Positions 43,132 through 51,599 are shown, counted from the stretch's first letter. The stretch is DNA of 64,000 nucleotides from Thioalkalivibrio sp. K90mix (GCF_000025545.1 NC_013930.1:176257-240256); one strand, 5' to 3'. Notes: generated by a model not told the origin, from the sequence alone. Program-made: numbers and translations.

Positions 43132-44337
43132 ATGAATACCGAGCAATCGGGCGCCAACATATCCAGCTCGCCGCAATGGCGGGCGCTATGGGACCCCGGC
43201 CATCACAAGAAGAGCCTTGCAAGAACGCGTATTCGCGAGGCTTTTGGGCGTGTGCGCCTGTTGATGATGGCGTTCGGCATCCTGCTGCCACTGTGGATCG
43301 TGGTCGATGTCTACACGCTGCCGGCCGAAACCGCAGCACTGATGGCACTGGGCCGTCTAATCGCCGGTGGCGCCCTGATCGCCCTGGCAGTCCTGGGCCC
43401 GCGTCCGCGAACGCTCAAGAAAATGTGGTTGAGCGGCGCGTCAATCTTTACGGTACTCAGTCTGTTCTATGCGTTCGCGATGGGGCTGCTAATGTACGGA
43501 CCTACCGGATCCGTGTCCGACTCCGTCTTTACTATCTACACCCTCTTCCCCGCGCTGATGATCGCATCGCTGGCGGTTTTCCCGTTGACGGTCATCGAGA
43601 CGATCGTGGCGGCGATTCTGCCCTTCCTCCTGATGCTAGCGACATCCGTGATGCAGCCCTCTATGGGCGGCTGGGTATCGGAGTTCGGGGTTCAGGACCG
43701 AACGCTGGCCATGATCGGTCTGTTGGGTGTGGTTATGCTTGTCGGTGCCATCCAGGTGCAGTTTATGAACCGCATCGTGTCAGAGATGGAGCATGACCCT
43801 CTGACGGGGTGCCTGACCCGTCGGGCAGGTGAATCACGCCTATCTGAAGAGGTTTCGGTACACGCGACCAGCGTGGTGCTGATGTTTCTCGATCTCGATC
43901 GCTTTTCGGAGGTAAACAATCAGTTCGGCCATGAATGCGGGGATCATATCCTTCGGGGAACCGCCAGCACCCTGACACGCAACCTCCGTGGAACCGATTC
44001 GGTCGTTCGCTGGGGCGGGGAGGAGTTTCTGATTATTCTGCCTGGTGCCGATCGCGAGGGAGTAATGGCGGTGCTGAGACGGCTATCGGAGAAGGCCGGG
44101 CTCGGGGTGAGACCCGATGGGGAGTGCATCACCGCCAGCGTTGGCATTGCCGTGTTTCCGGATGAGGCGGGGGAGTGGCGGGACCTGGTCAAGCTGGCGG
44201 ACGAGCGCATGTACCAGGCCAAGCGAGCCGGGGGAAATGCGGTATTTCCCAAGCCCGAGGAAGGCGACATGATCCTACCGGAAGACGAGGACGATCACGT
44301 TGTAGAGATTCTTCAGGAGCGGCGTATGTCCGCGTAA
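43132..44337 (+). CDS. Membrane diguanylate cyclase (GGDEF)
   Basis: The ATG at 43132 follows AAAGGA; an upstream ATG at 43108 lacks a good site. The 401-residue protein has about six membrane segments in the first 215 residues, then a GGDEF domain. This has DPLTGCLTRRAGE, LDLDRFSEVNNQFGHECGD, the active-site WGGEEF (about 294) and VGIAVFPDEAGEW. An I-site RGTD lies exactly five residues before GGEEF, so product inhibition by c-di-GMP is likely. It makes c-di-GMP from GTP. The membrane part is a MASE-like sensor of unknown input. Confidence 0.93.
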   Translation: MNTEQSGANISSSPQWRALWDPGHHKKSLARTRIREAFGRVRLLMMAFGILLPLWIVVDVYTLPAETAALMALGRLIAGGALIALAVLGPRPRTLKKMWLSGASIFTVLSLFYAFAMGLLMYGPTGSVSDSVFTIYTLFPALMIASLAVFPLTVIETIVAAILPFLLMLATSVMQPSMGGWVSEFGVQDRTLAMIGLLGVVMLVGAIQVQFMNRIVSEMEHDPLTGCLTRRAGESRLSEEVSVHATSVVLMFLDLDRFSEVNNQFGHECGDHILRGTASTLTRNLRGTDSVVRWGGEEFLIILPGADREGVMAVLRRLSEKAGLGVRPDGECITASVGIAVFPDEAGEWRDLVKLADERMYQAKRAGGNAVFPKPEEGDMILPEDEDDHVVEILQERRMSA

Positions 44338-44365
44338 GTGCCAGACCAAAACAACGACCAGACAA

Positions 44366-44394
44366 GAAAAAAGGCGCCGTGAGGCGCCTTTTTC
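44366..44394. terminator. Bidirectional terminator
   Basis: GGCGCC GTGA GGCGCC flanked by A6 on the left and T5 on the right terminates both the cyclase gene and the convergent gene. Confidence 0.92.
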
Positions 44395-44411
44395 GTACCA
44401 TCATCGACCAG

Positions 44412-45428
44412 TTAAGCATCAGCGCCTTCAGCTGCCTTTGCGTCTTTCTCGGGAGCGGCGGTTTTTGACGAGGCCTTGCTGGCCGTCTTCGTGCGAGCCG
44501 CGGTTTTGGTGGTGGTGCTGGAAGTGGTTTTATTGCCCTCCTCCTTCTTGCTGGCTGCGGAAGACTTCTTACTCGAGCGCCGCGTTGCGGCCTTGGATTT
44601 ATCCGGAGCCTCCCCTTTCACCGACGTCTCCTGCGTAGGCGCGGACTCGTCAGCGTCCTTCTTCGGGGAATCCACCGTATCGGTCGCCGGAGCCTCCTGG
44701 TTTTCGATCTTCTGGGCGCGCTTTTTCTTGCGCTCTTCGATCTCCTTGAGTTCGGCTTTGGTGCGGCCAAAGAAGTCGCCAGAGTCGACTAGAGGGTTAA
44801 TACGACGCTTCTGCGCACTGCTGGAGGTTCGCTGGATGATGTAGATCGCCTTATCCAGAGAACGCTTATACCGATAGTGCTCCCGCGCATGAGTCTTGGG
44901 GTCCACCAGGCCGTACATCCATGCCACGGCGCGCAACGCTTCGTAGCGATCCACCAGCATAATGTACTCCAGCAGCTCCCGGCCGTGCGGGGAGCGGATC
45001 GATCCGGAAAACAGGTACGTCTCGGCCTCATCCGAATAGACAGATTCAGTGTCGAACGCGACCTCTTCCAGCTTACGCTCGATTGCCGCCGTGCGATCCT
45101 GGAGTAGCTCCGGGTTCAGCGTTTGATTCATCCGGTTCGAGATGAAGTCACGCATCGCCTCAACGCGATTGTCCCGCTTGTCGTAGCGCAGGCGATTGCT
45201 CGCGAAGTGGTAGAGATACCGAATGGAGTTCTCGAATCGGTCCAGCAACTCGGATGCCGCGTTATAGGCCAGTTCCGACGCGAAACGGGCCTGGTGCGGG
45301 ATCGGCTTGGACATCAGGCTCGCGTCCTCGAACAGTTCGGGGGGCGAGGTGGGTCGATTACGGTTGGAACGGTTCGTATTGCGGCCGCCGCCGGAGCGTG
45401 CGGCTTGGGTCTGGCTGATTTCAGTCAT
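44412..45428 (-). CDS. Hypothetical protein with Lys/Ala/Ser-rich tail
   Basis: The 338-residue protein has a folded N-terminal part (about 30-215), mostly helical, with LFEDASLMSKPIPHQARFA, RDFISNRMNQTLNPELLQ and EYIMLVDRYEALRAVAWMYG. The C-terminal 110 residues are a histone H1-like tail of Lys, Ala, Ser and Thr, likely to bind DNA. The first part faintly resembles AcaB/PFL_4669-type proteins of conjugative elements, but I would not rely on it. It is transcribed alone. Confidence 0.6.
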   Translation of the reverse strand: MTEISQTQAARSGGGRNTNRSNRNRPTSPPELFEDASLMSKPIPHQARFASELAYNAASELLDRFENSIRYLYHFASNRLRYDKRDNRVEAMRDFISNRMNQTLNPELLQDRTAAIERKLEEVAFDTESVYSDEAETYLFSGSIRSPHGRELLEYIMLVDRYEALRAVAWMYGLVDPKTHAREHYRYKRSLDKAIYIIQRTSSSAQKRRINPLVDSGDFFGRTKAELKEIEERKKKRAQKIENQEAPATDTVDSPKKDADESAPTQETSVKGEAPDKSKAATRRSSKKSSAASKKEEGNKTTSSTTTKTAARTKTASKASSKTAAPEKDAKAAEGADA

Positions 45429-45831
45429 AACGTGTCATGGCGGAACACGCATCGCGTGTCCGGTGGGGCGTTGAAATCCTTCAACCCAGCTGCCAATCCT
45501 TTGCCTGGCCCCACCACGGGCTGACGCTCCCTATATGCCATACCCGGGCCCACTCGCTCAACGTCGTTTCCGAGAAACGACCTTTGACGGGCCTAGGTGG
45601 CTGTGGTCAACTGACCCCAACATCCCTCCTCGGGCTATAGAGGCAAGATAGCGGCTTGTAAAAACCGTCACCTGCTCCATCGGTCCGTGCGCGGCCTGAT
45701 CGAGTCGGCCCCGGCTTCAACCCTGAAGTCGTAGGCATTACGCCTGTCCGTTCCCGCCGCTTGCGCGTGGACGCCTGCGTGCATGCCACCCTCTACCTCA
45801 TCTTCCAGGATGATCCATAAGGAGACACACT
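45429..45831. other. Intergenic region with 8-bp inverted repeat and shared motif
   Basis: About 400 bases without a supported gene. GTCGTTTC (45563-45570) and GAAACGAC (45574-45581) form an inverted repeat with a 3-base centre. The second arm is part of GAAACGACCTTTG (45574-45586), which also occurs upstream of the cyclase and ssb genes. It is the likely control region for the divergent genes on either side. Confidence 0.55.
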
Positions 45832-46158
45832 ATGTTTGAGTCGATGACGACAGCCCCCAGCTCCAGCATCTTCGACATGGCTTTTGTCATGTTCATCTTT
45901 GCGGTGGTGCTGGGCCTCATGTCCACACCCGTTATCTTCGCCAAAACAATGGCGGCAATCGCGGGGTACGCCCTTGTGCTGACTTACCGCGTATTGGTCT
46001 ATGTGATAGCGCGCACCCTGTGGGTGTTCGTGAAATTCGCTCGACTGATACTGCCGAAGCGGAAAAGCCCCACCACAGCCCGTTCGGTGCATGTGGTGAA
46101 CCCCAACTCCCAGGAGCTATTGCCTCCGCAGCGGAAACTTGAATATCGCCGAGACTGA
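45832..46158 (+). CDS. Small membrane protein, 108 residues
   Basis: The ATG at 45832 follows AAGGAG. Two hydrophobic segments (MAFVMFIFAVVLGLM and IAGYALVLTYRVLVYVIA) are followed by a basic tail. It is the first gene of the DNA-processing block but is separated from the next by a perfect hairpin. Function unknown. Confidence 0.65.
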   Translation: MFESMTTAPSSSIFDMAFVMFIFAVVLGLMSTPVIFAKTMAAIAGYALVLTYRVLVYVIARTLWVFVKFARLILPKRKSPTTARSVHVVNPNSQELLPPQRKLEYRRD

Positions 46159-46166
46159 TTGGCGGG

Positions 46167-46186
46167 ATACACCCGACTGGGTGTAT
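46167..46186 (+). terminator. Perfect 8-bp hairpin without clear T run
   Basis: ATACACCC and GGGTGTAT enclose GACT just after the preceding stop. Only a mixed TCTCTG follows, so termination is uncertain. Confidence 0.4.
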
Positions 46187-46303
46187 CTCTGTGTAGGTTG
46201 AGCGCAGCCTCCACAGGAATACACCAGTGTCAGAAGCGGGAACGGGCCTCGCTATAAAACCTGCCCGACGTGCATGCATGACGCATGCGCGACTTCACCC
46301 AAC

Positions 46304-46364
46304 GGGGGTCGTAGTTACCCCCCCGCTGGGGGTGCGCGGCTCCCTCCTTGAAAAGGAGAGTGCT
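46304..46364 (+). promoter_or_regulatory. Leader with competing G-run/C-run hairpins
   Basis: GGGGGT (46304-46309) can pair with ACCCCC (46317 on). The same C run can instead pair with GGGGGT (46328-46333). The ribosome site AAGGAG follows. Similar leaders occur before several genes of this block. Confidence 0.45.
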
Positions 46365-47198
46365 ATGAGCGCCAGCAACATTCTCACGCTCACGCGTGAT
46401 GACGGCAGTCCGGTTCAGTATCGACCGGTTTCTGCTCGGCTTCCGGAATTTCTGGCAGCCTTCCCGCCACGGGATTACGCGATTCGGACCGATCCGAAGC
46501 GCGATTTTCTCGGCGAGCCCGGATACATCGTTTTTGAAGCCAAGCTGGTTCATCTCGAATCCGGGATGGTCGTGAGTAATGCTCATGCCCGTGCATCGTG
46601 TACGGCGTACAAGGATCTTGAATCCCTGGAAACCGCCGCGGTACAGCGCCTGATGGCGCGAATGGGTTATGGCGGCGACGTCCTGGATGTGGACGAGTCG
46701 ATCGACATGGCTAAGCAGGATCTCCGGGGGGGCCCTACCCCTCGCCCCTATCGGAGCGAGGAACGGATTGCCCCCTCGGTGCCTGCACCTGAACCCGGCG
46801 CGGGTTTTCCGGAAACACCGGATGAGCCGTTCGAGCACTCTGAAGAGGAATCGAGCGAATCAACCGATCCGGAAACCCCCGAGACCCGGCACGAATCGGT
46901 GCAGGACTCGGAATCTGAAGGGGAGCCCGAACCGAACCCGAAGCCTGAGAAGGTTGAAGGTTCCACGGGGAAACCCGAGAAAGCGTCTGCTGAAGAGTCC
47001 GATACGCCCAAGGGCGGCAAAGGGCGAAGCAGCAAGGGGCGAAGGGTCTCCAAGGCCAAGCAGCTGGATTCGCTCAAGCGCCAGCTGAAAAACGTGGCTC
47101 GCATGGCCGGTGTCGAGGCGCCGGAGGTGTCCACGGTGGAAGAAGCGCGGGAAGCGATTCGCAAGATTCGTGAAGCTCGCAAGGGTGGTGCCACATGA
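46365..47198 (+). CDS. Hypothetical phage/plasmid-type protein with charged tail
   Basis: The ATG at 46365 follows AAGGAG; the frame is open upstream but lacks a ribosome site there. The N-terminal 115 residues have YRPVSARLPEFLAAFPPRDY, GYIVFEAKLVHLESGMVVSN, ETAAVQRLMARMGYGGD. This pattern (a strand with a substrate-like AK, then E-T-A-x-x-R-x-x-x-x-x-GYG) is common in phage and plasmid recombination clusters. The second half is an acidic linker and a helical end. The stop overlaps the nuclease start. A role in recombination is inferred from neighbours only. Confidence 0.6.
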   Translation: MSASNILTLTRDDGSPVQYRPVSARLPEFLAAFPPRDYAIRTDPKRDFLGEPGYIVFEAKLVHLESGMVVSNAHARASCTAYKDLESLETAAVQRLMARMGYGGDVLDVDESIDMAKQDLRGGPTPRPYRSEERIAPSVPAPEPGAGFPETPDEPFEHSEEESSESTDPETPETRHESVQDSESEGEPEPNPKPEKVEGSTGKPEKASAEESDTPKGGKGRSSKGRRVSKAKQLDSLKRQLKNVARMAGVEAPEVSTVEEAREAIRKIREARKGGAT

Positions 47199-48067
47199 GG
47201 GTGCGACCCACTTCCGCGTTGAAGTACGAGGACTGTCCTCGGAAGTATTACTTCAGCGAGGTCTTGAAGATCCGGCCCCTGGTTCAGGCAGCCAACCTGG
47301 CCTTTGGCAAAGTCCTCCACAAAACCCTTACGGATTGGCTGGAGGACTGGGCCTACGGGCAGGCGTACACCGGTCTCGGCGAACAGTTCAAGGAGAGCTG
47401 GCAAGTCGAGGTGGAAAAGGCGCCCATCGAATACTCCACGACACTGGGACCCGAGCAGGTTCCCGCCGTTGGCGGTCGTCTGGCGGACCAGTTCGAGGAG
47501 CGCTGGGAAACGTTCGAGCTCGACATTGTGTTCGATGCCTCGGGCAAGCCTTTGGTGGAACGCCGGTTCGAAGTCGATTTGGGTGAGGGCGTCGTACTGA
47601 GTACGCAGCCGGATCTCGTGGTGATCGACAAGGACGGGTTCGCAGGTCCTCTGGATCTGAAAACCGCGGCCCAGCAAACCGACGAAGCGTTCGTAGAACA
47701 GGCGGATCAGCTGACGGCACAGGAAATTGCGATCGAGGCGCATGCCGAAGATCTACTCCTGTCCGGTGTTGATCGTGTCGGCTTCGGCGAGATGCTGAAG
47801 AAACCCATCCCCAGGACAAAACAGGGCACAGGCCCCCAGGTCCTGGATCCGGTGTTTTCACCGGCCCGATCCAAAGAGGTGAAGGATGCCTATCGTCAGA
47901 AGGTGATCTGGATCTCGGAGGATATCGAGCGTGGGCGTTTCCCCGCGCGATCCCGCATGGCGTACAACTCGCCATGTTCTCTCTGTGACTATCGAGGGCT
48001 CTGCAAGGACGGTGATGCCACCGGACTGCGAATCCCTGGTACGTCGCATCAAAAGCTGGCGGCCTAG
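47195..48067 (+). CDS. RecB/Cas4-like PD-(D/E)XK nuclease with four-cysteine cluster
   Basis: The ATG at 47195 overlaps the preceding stop. The 290-residue protein opens SALKYEDCPRKYYF (Cys 14). A catalytic core follows with Asp in QPDLVVIDKDG and Lys in LDLKTAAQQ. Near the end SPCSLCDYRGLC supplies three more Cys, the usual iron-sulfur arrangement of AddB/Cas4-type nucleases. It probably resects DNA ends. Together with ssb and the helicase it could serve element-borne recombination like the Exo of SXT-type elements. Confidence 0.85.
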   Translation: MRVRPTSALKYEDCPRKYYFSEVLKIRPLVQAANLAFGKVLHKTLTDWLEDWAYGQAYTGLGEQFKESWQVEVEKAPIEYSTTLGPEQVPAVGGRLADQFEERWETFELDIVFDASGKPLVERRFEVDLGEGVVLSTQPDLVVIDKDGFAGPLDLKTAAQQTDEAFVEQADQLTAQEIAIEAHAEDLLLSGVDRVGFGEMLKKPIPRTKQGTGPQVLDPVFSPARSKEVKDAYRQKVIWISEDIERGRFPARSRMAYNSPCSLCDYRGLCKDGDATGLRIPGTSHQKLAA

Positions 48068-48088
48068 CCGGCAGCTTCGACAAACCGA

Positions 48089-48158
48089 CCCTGGAGGGCA
48101 TTCATCACCCTCCAGGGGTGGTGGGTGCCTCTCCTTTATTTCGGAAGGAGAAAAACCC
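48089..48158 (+). promoter_or_regulatory. Leader with 10-bp perfect hairpin before ribosome site
   Basis: CCCTGGAGGG (48089-48098) pairs perfectly with CCCTCCAGGG (48108-48117). The CACCC of the loop side can also pair with the GGGTG that follows. AAGGAG and the start come right after. Confidence 0.55.
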
Positions 48159-48731
48159 ATGGAACAGCTCTTGTTCAACGTCGTGCCGCAAGTGCCCAAG
48201 CACAAGCTCTCGCGCAAAGCGAAGGCCGAAGCGCGCAAAGCGAAGGCCGAAGCTCGACGTCAGCGGTATCGGGAACTCGTAGGGATTGATTACGAGGAAA
48301 CGATTGCGGGCAAGCCCGGAAAAAAGGACGACACCGTCGATGCGATGGTGGACGTGGCACTCGGCATCAAGGACCAGATTGATCTGGTGCTCGATTTCCG
48401 GAAACGCCGCGGTCGTCCGAAAGGGTCCCGTGTGGAGCCCAACCATAACGACCATGTTTGGACGGACGAAGATGTCTACCTGATCATGGACGGGATGCTC
48501 CATCAGGCCCGCAAGGCCCTCGATAACGGCACTCCGGTGCGAGAGCGGAAATCCGTTCTCGCCTGGGTGGCCGAACCCCTCGATCCGCCCTCCGCAAATC
48601 CGTTCTCGTTTCTTGCCTGCTGCAAGGCCTTTGGCCTGGATGCGGAATGGCTTCAGGAACGGATTCTCGAGGCGGCCGATCTGCAAATCCTCGAAGAGGA
48701 TCAGGCGTCCAAGGAAAGCGCTTCCGCGTAA
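48159..48731 (+). CDS. Hypothetical basic-N-terminus protein, 190 residues
   Basis: The ATG at 48159 follows GAAGGAG; the longer open frame upstream lies over the nuclease gene and is not needed. A 21-base tandem duplication (48212-48253) makes a doubled RKAKAEA unit in the basic N-terminal helix. A middle part has RKRRGRPKGS, an AT-hook-like sequence, and a C-terminal helical domain. DNA binding is plausible. No family is recognised. Confidence 0.6.
   Translation: MEQLLFNVVPQVPKHKLSRKAKAEARKAKAEARRQRYRELVGIDYEETIAGKPGKKDDTVDAMVDVALGIKDQIDLVLDFRKRRGRPKGSRVEPNHNDHVWTDEDVYLIMDGMLHQARKALDNGTPVRERKSVLAWVAEPLDPPSANPFSFLACCKAFGLDAEWLQERILEAADLQILEEDQASKESASA
48212..48253 (+). repeat. 21-bp perfect tandem duplication
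   Basis: Two identical 21-base copies (48212-48232, 48233-48253) code for a repeated basic heptad. Confidence 0.9.
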
Positions 48732-48763
48732 CTCCGAAAACGCCAGCCCACCTGCTTTACCCA

Positions 48764-48829
48764 CTCCCCAGGGATTCCATTTTTGGCTCATCCCGGGGAG
48801 GGGGTGAGCGTTTATTCAGGAGAATCACC
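48764..48829 (+). promoter_or_regulatory. Leader hairpin before the AAA+ gene
   Basis: CTCCCCAGGGAT (48764-48775) pairs with ATCCC-GGGGAG (48790-48800), with one unpaired A. It is followed by a G run, TTTATTCAGGAG and the start. Confidence 0.5.
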
Positions 48830-49774
48830 ATGAGCAATGTAGTCGAAAAACCCGCCGCCCAGCTGTTCAACTGCCCGGAAATGCCGGATGGCATGAATGT
48901 CCCGGTCAACACTGAACCGCACGAGCGCATCCCGGAGATTGACGAGGAGCACGTCTTCTCGAAACAGTTTCTCCGGGTCATGCTCAACTGGGCATTGCGC
49001 GCCAAGACCCAATGGTCCCTCTACCTCACCGGCCCGTCCGGTGTCGGGAAAAGCACCGGTCCGCGACAAGTCGCGGCGCGGCTGGGGATCAAGGTCTATT
49101 CCGCCACCGCCCATGGGCGGATGGAGCTTGATGAGCTCCTCGGTCAGAAGGACATTGTTGATGGTGACACGCTCACGATCGACGGCCCGCTGGCCGAAGC
49201 CTACCGCACCGGTGGCTGGTTCATTCTCGAAGAGGTGGACCTGCTGGAACCGGACATTGCGGCCGGGCTCAACACGCTTCTGGAAAAAGGGAAGGTCTCT
49301 CTCCCCAATGGTGAAGTGATCGATCCGCACCCGGATTTCCGGTTCATTATGACCGGGAACACCAACGGGTCGGGTGACTATACCGGCGTGTTCGCAGGGA
49401 CCAAGGTGATGAACCGGGCGTTCCTCGAGCGCTGCTGGATCGTGCCGGTCAAGCATCTCCCTCGCGAGAAGGAAATGGAGATCCTCAAAGGTGAGGCACA
49501 AGCCCTGCCGGAGGACATCCTTGAGGGGATGCTGGATATCGCGGACGAAGTCCGGGATATGTCGGAAGGCAACGGGTCAGCCCAGATCGAGTGCTCCCTG
49601 TCCATTCGCATCCTGCGCAAGTGGGTCGAATGCACGGAGCTCATGGAAGGGGTGACGCAGGATCAGGAATCGCCGATCGTGACCGGCCTGGACATTGCGC
49701 TGGGCAACGGGACGAACCCGGCAACCCGGATGACGTTGCAGGATCTGTGCAAGAAGCAGTTCGGCGTGGCCTAA
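48830..49774 (+). CDS. CobS/MoxR-like AAA+ ATPase
   Basis: The ATG at 48830 follows CAGGAG. The 314-residue AAA+ protein has Walker A LTGPSGVGKST (about 66), the MoxR/CobS block ELDELLGQKDIV and Walker B WFILEEVDLLEPD. It also has the sensor FIMTGNTNGSGD and the arginine finger NRAFLERC. MoxR/CobS ATPases act with VWA partners as chaperone-like remodellers or metal chelatases. The VWA gene lies three genes downstream with a DUF3150 gene between, as in SXT/R391-type elements. A cobalamin role is unlikely here. Confidence 0.9.
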   Translation: MSNVVEKPAAQLFNCPEMPDGMNVPVNTEPHERIPEIDEEHVFSKQFLRVMLNWALRAKTQWSLYLTGPSGVGKSTGPRQVAARLGIKVYSATAHGRMELDELLGQKDIVDGDTLTIDGPLAEAYRTGGWFILEEVDLLEPDIAAGLNTLLEKGKVSLPNGEVIDPHPDFRFIMTGNTNGSGDYTGVFAGTKVMNRAFLERCWIVPVKHLPREKEMEILKGEAQALPEDILEGMLDIADEVRDMSEGNGSAQIECSLSIRILRKWVECTELMEGVTQDQESPIVTGLDIALGNGTNPATRMTLQDLCKKQFGVA

Positions 49775-49777
49775 GCG

Positions 49778-50443
49778 ATGCGTAACGCGGTCGCGATACG
49801 GTCCCTCGAGCGCGAGGACGGTGCCTCGGTCCATTGGATCGAGCACCGTGCGTCGAACCAGACGTATGAGGTCAACAGAAAGCCGCCAACGGCGGCTGGA
49901 AGGGAGCGCCCCCCCAAGGTGCGTTCGTACCCGAACGGGGCGCTTCCGACCGACATGCTTCTGGATCTAATCCACCGGCAACAACAGGAAGGCTTCTCGG
50001 ACGTTTTCGATCGTGGACAGCTTGTGATGTACGCAGGCGATGTCTCCAGGATCATCCAGGGAGTCTCTCCGGAGGTGATACCGCTAAAGCTGTCTGTGTC
50101 TGGCAATCGTCAGGCGCAGAACGCGGCCTATACGCTGCTGTGCTCCAAAACACCGGGGTTTAGCAAGTGTGAATCACTTGGGCGCTTTCTTCGCTACCTA
50201 GCATCTGGGTCCGTTGAGGACTTCGAGGTGGAGGTGCAAGAAGGGAGTCTGGCGATGGCCGTGATGTCCTTTTTCGAGAGTCGAATGGACTACTCGGATA
50301 TGTCGGCCCACTTCAGGGCCGAGAAGGGCGGAGAACGGTTCGGCCTCCCCTCCCCCAGCGATTCGGTTTTCCGGATCTGGGGAATCTACCCGGAACTCGA
50401 GCAGGCGTGGGACCACCCGGTCGAACGTCGTGCCTTGTTCTGA
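49778..50443 (+). CDS. Hypothetical 221-residue protein
   Basis: It starts four bases after the AAA+ stop, so it is probably co-translated. The soluble product has ADVSRII-like and TLLCSKTPGFSKC segments and an acidic second half with EVEVQEGSLAMAVMSFFES. The conserved linkage to the AAA+ and VWA genes suggests an adaptor. No family is recognised. Confidence 0.6.
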   Translation: MRNAVAIRSLEREDGASVHWIEHRASNQTYEVNRKPPTAAGRERPPKVRSYPNGALPTDMLLDLIHRQQQEGFSDVFDRGQLVMYAGDVSRIIQGVSPEVIPLKLSVSGNRQAQNAAYTLLCSKTPGFSKCESLGRFLRYLASGSVEDFEVEVQEGSLAMAVMSFFESRMDYSDMSAHFRAEKGGERFGLPSPSDSVFRIWGIYPELEQAWDHPVERRALF

Positions 50444-50464
50444 TCTACCGCACTAACCCGCCGC

Positions 50465-50525
50465 CTCGGGGTACCCAATGGAACACCCCGAGCGGCCGGG
50501 GTGTGCCTTTTTTCGGAGAATCACT
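50465..50525 (+). promoter_or_regulatory. Attenuator-like leader before the DUF3150 gene
   Basis: CTCGGGGT (50465-50472) pairs with ACCCCGAG (50485-50492). The same C-rich segment can instead form ACACCCCG (50483-50490) with CGGGGTGT (50497-50504), followed by GCC and six T, a terminator. The start codon comes 14 bases later after CGGAG. Confidence 0.65.
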
Positions 50526-51521
50526 ATGGAAAAGCTGAACGAATGTGCGTTGATCGCACTTGAAGTGTCGATCCCCACCCCTGGCCGCAAGGCCACGAAG
50601 AAGGATCTCCAACGGGCCGCACCGGATCTCCCCCCCGATCAAATTGCAACAATGGGGGTATTCCGGGCTTTTGATCCGAAACTGACCAATGGCCTCCAGG
50701 CCGTGAAGCGTGAAGCGGAACGGCTGCTTTCCGAGGTCGGCGTGAAGTTCGGACGGATGGGTCGCGTGGTCCCGCCGGAGGAACTTGAGCGGATCGAGAA
50801 GGAAATGGAAAAGCTCCGCACCAAGTTCTCGCAGAAGGAGGCTGACATGCTGGCCGCTCACGATGCGCAGAATGCGGAGTGGATCAACAAGTATCCGGAC
50901 TGGGCTCCAGTGCTGGAGAAAAAAGCCGTTTCCCAAAGTGAGCTCAAGCGGAAAACCGAGTTCCGGTATCACGTCATGCATGTGATGCCGGCGGGTTCCG
51001 GTGGGGACACCCACAAGGCGATCGCTGGCTTGTCCGGCCAGTTGATTCGTGAAGTCGTAAGCGACTGTCGAGAGATTCTCGACAAGTCGTTTCTCGGGCG
51101 CGAAACGGTGCCACAAAAAGCCTTGAATGGCATTCGCACGATTCGCAGGAAGATCGCGGGTCTGGCGTTTGTGGCGCCACAGGCGACGGCAGTTCGGGAT
51201 TTTCTCGATGCCACGCTGAATACGATGCCCGAGTCGGGGAGTCTGTCCACTGGGCAGACCCATGCAATGCGCTCAACCCTCCACACGCTGGCAGATCCGG
51301 AAGCGCTCAATCGCGAGATTGAGGTGCGCACGGGCTCTGTCGGCTTCGATGGCGGCGAGAGCGAGGACGAACAGGCGCTGCAAAGCGACGAGCATGAACT
51401 GGTCATGGAGGCCAGCATCGATGACGACGAAACCGGTGAAGCCGGCGACGTGGTGATTAAGGAGTCTCCGGCATCACGACCGGCTCCCAGCTCGCCGACG
51501 CCACGGCGTTCGCTGTTCTGA
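50526..51521 (+). CDS. DUF3150-family protein
   Basis: The ATG at 50526 follows CGGAGAA. The 331-residue protein has RAFDPKLTNGLQAVKREAER and GVKFGRMGRVVPPEELERI, then long helices and an acidic tail ending RRSLF. This matches DUF3150, a family found next to CobS-like and CobT-like genes in conjugative elements and phages. It probably links or is acted on by the AAA+/VWA pair. Its biochemical role is not known. Confidence 0.72.
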   Translation: MEKLNECALIALEVSIPTPGRKATKKDLQRAAPDLPPDQIATMGVFRAFDPKLTNGLQAVKREAERLLSEVGVKFGRMGRVVPPEELERIEKEMEKLRTKFSQKEADMLAAHDAQNAEWINKYPDWAPVLEKKAVSQSELKRKTEFRYHVMHVMPAGSGGDTHKAIAGLSGQLIREVVSDCREILDKSFLGRETVPQKALNGIRTIRRKIAGLAFVAPQATAVRDFLDATLNTMPESGSLSTGQTHAMRSTLHTLADPEALNREIEVRTGSVGFDGGESEDEQALQSDEHELVMEASIDDDETGEAGDVVIKESPASRPAPSSPTPRRSLF

Positions 51522-51527
51522 AGGACA

Positions 51528-51599
51528 CCCCGCCGTCACGGGGCGCTGTTTCTACATCGACAACGCCCCTGACGGGGGGCGTTTTTTCAGGAGAGCACC
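51528..51599 (+). promoter_or_regulatory. Four-segment attenuator-like leader before the VWA gene
   Basis: Segments: CCCCG (51528-51532), CGGGGCG (51539-51545), AACGCCCC (51562-51569) and GGGGCGTT (51576-51583) followed by TTTT. Segments 1:2 plus 3:4 give a terminator; segment 2:3 pairing gives an antiterminator. CAGGAG and the start follow at once. Confidence 0.7.

Noticed and set aside
42856..43176. Minus-strand 106-codon frame with a cysteine-rich middle (CFCGAKV, CVACD) before the diguanylate cyclase
   Set aside because: The only ATG lies inside the cyclase gene on the other strand and no internal start with a ribosome site exists; the intergenic part looks like control sequence.
47110..47586. 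Second plus-strand frame over the start of the PD-(D/E)XK nuclease gene
   Set aside because: Arg/Gly-rich shadow; the overlapping frame has the catalytic and cysteine motifs.
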